Source: Paludibacteraceae bacterium
GTDB lineage: Bacteria > Bacteroidota > Bacteroidia > Bacteroidales > Paludibacteraceae
Direction: 5' to 3'
Assembly (NCBI GenBank): GCA_018055865.1
Contig: JAGPGR010000126.1
Coordinates: forward strand, 1-5,972
Length of the DNA stretch: 5,972 nt
The notes under the pieces were generated by a model. It saw nothing but the letters and a program-made list of their open reading frames with translations. It was not told the DNA's origin and did not search any database. The stretch's first letter is position 1. Each line of letters opens with the position of its first letter. The translations under genes were made by a program, and so were the position numbers. Shown in pieces: positions 5,757 through 5,972 of this stretch.

Positions 5757-5797
5757 TAAAAATAATGTATTAATAAACATCATAAAAACCTATTACT

Positions 5798-5972
5798 ATG
5801 CCAGCACAAAAGAAAAATGTAATTATTATCGGTGCAGCCGGTCGTGATTTTCACAATTTCAACACGTATTTCAGAGGAAATGAATTGTACAATGTTGTGG
5901 CATTCACTGCAGCACAAATTCCGGATATTGATGGTAGGAAATACCCTTCAGAGCTTGCAGGAGACCTATATC
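5798..5972 (+). CDS. Predicted GTPase, cyclic 2,3-diphosphoglycerate synthetase-like, N-terminal part
   Basis: The first 58 codons are present and the gene runs off the right edge. The protein starts MPAQKKNVIIIGAAGRDFHNFNTYF: a short basic lead, a hydrophobic beta strand and the GAAGRDFHNFN motif of a Rossmann-like nucleotide-binding fold. FRGN, VVAFTAAQIPDIDGR and YPSELAG then follow. This combination is characteristic of the family annotated as predicted GTPase (COG2403) or cyclic 2,3-diphosphoglycerate synthetase. The archaeal enzyme makes the thermoprotectant cyclic 2,3-diphosphoglycerate from 2,3-diphosphoglycerate using ATP. Most bacterial relatives have no proven reaction and should not be assumed to make it. 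A P-loop, expected further in, lies outside the window. The ATG at 5798 is the natural start: the family motif follows at once and the promoter lies 42 nt upstream. No strong Shine-Dalgarno sequence is seen. Confidence 0.8.
   Translation, partial: MPAQKKNVIIIGAAGRDFHNFNTYFRGNELYNVVAFTAAQIPDIDGRKYPSELAGDLY

Overview
The window looks like ordinary chromosomal DNA from a member of the Bacteroidota, possibly a marine or anaerobic Bacteroidales/Marinilabiliales-type lineage. The reasons are the AT-rich intergenic DNA, two perfect copies of the phylum's TAnnTTTG -7 promoter element, a signal peptide ending in FSQ, and the style of the proteins. No mobile element, CRISPR array, tRNA or rRNA is visible. 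I found no undescribed multi-gene system. The least explained signal is a family of short GC-rich units at gene ends.

Layout. (1) 1-32: the last codons of an upstream gene, by position and tail probably the periplasmic adaptor (membrane fusion protein) of an RND pump. (2) 33-168: a gap with a 9-bp inverted repeat (39-90) and a GC-rich repeat unit against the next start. (3) 169-3198 (+): a complete RND inner-membrane permease of the HAE1 type, 1009 aa. (4) 3199-3397: an AT-rich 199-nt gap with repeat units at both edges. (5) 3398-4738 (+): a TolC-family outer-membrane efflux protein, 446 aa. Items 1, 3 and 5 would form a tripartite pump in the usual order adaptor, permease, outer-membrane channel. 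The adaptor call rests on nine residues only. (6) 4815-5531 (-): a pirin-family bicupin protein convergent with the efflux genes, all four metal ligands present. (7) 5532-5797: a divergent AT-rich control region with a -7 element for each flanking gene and an ATTGAT/ATCAAT dyad cluster. (8) 5798 to the right edge (+): the start of a predicted GTPase related to cyclic 2,3-diphosphoglycerate synthetase.

The permease uses the proton gradient (Asp400, Asp401 and Lys912 in membrane segments), the adaptor would bridge the periplasm and the TolC-like channel would open to the outside. The substrate cannot be read from the sequence; drugs, detergents, bile-like compounds or metabolites are all possible. 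Pirin and the GTPase have separate promoters and no evident link to the pump.

The repeat units are about 18-25 bp. G-rich copies lie directly before the permease and channel genes, with the G-run next to the start codon as a possible Shine-Dalgarno sequence. C-rich inverted copies lie across or just after the stop codons of the permease, channel and pirin genes, and give the first two their tails (TSPNL and SPPNLPE).
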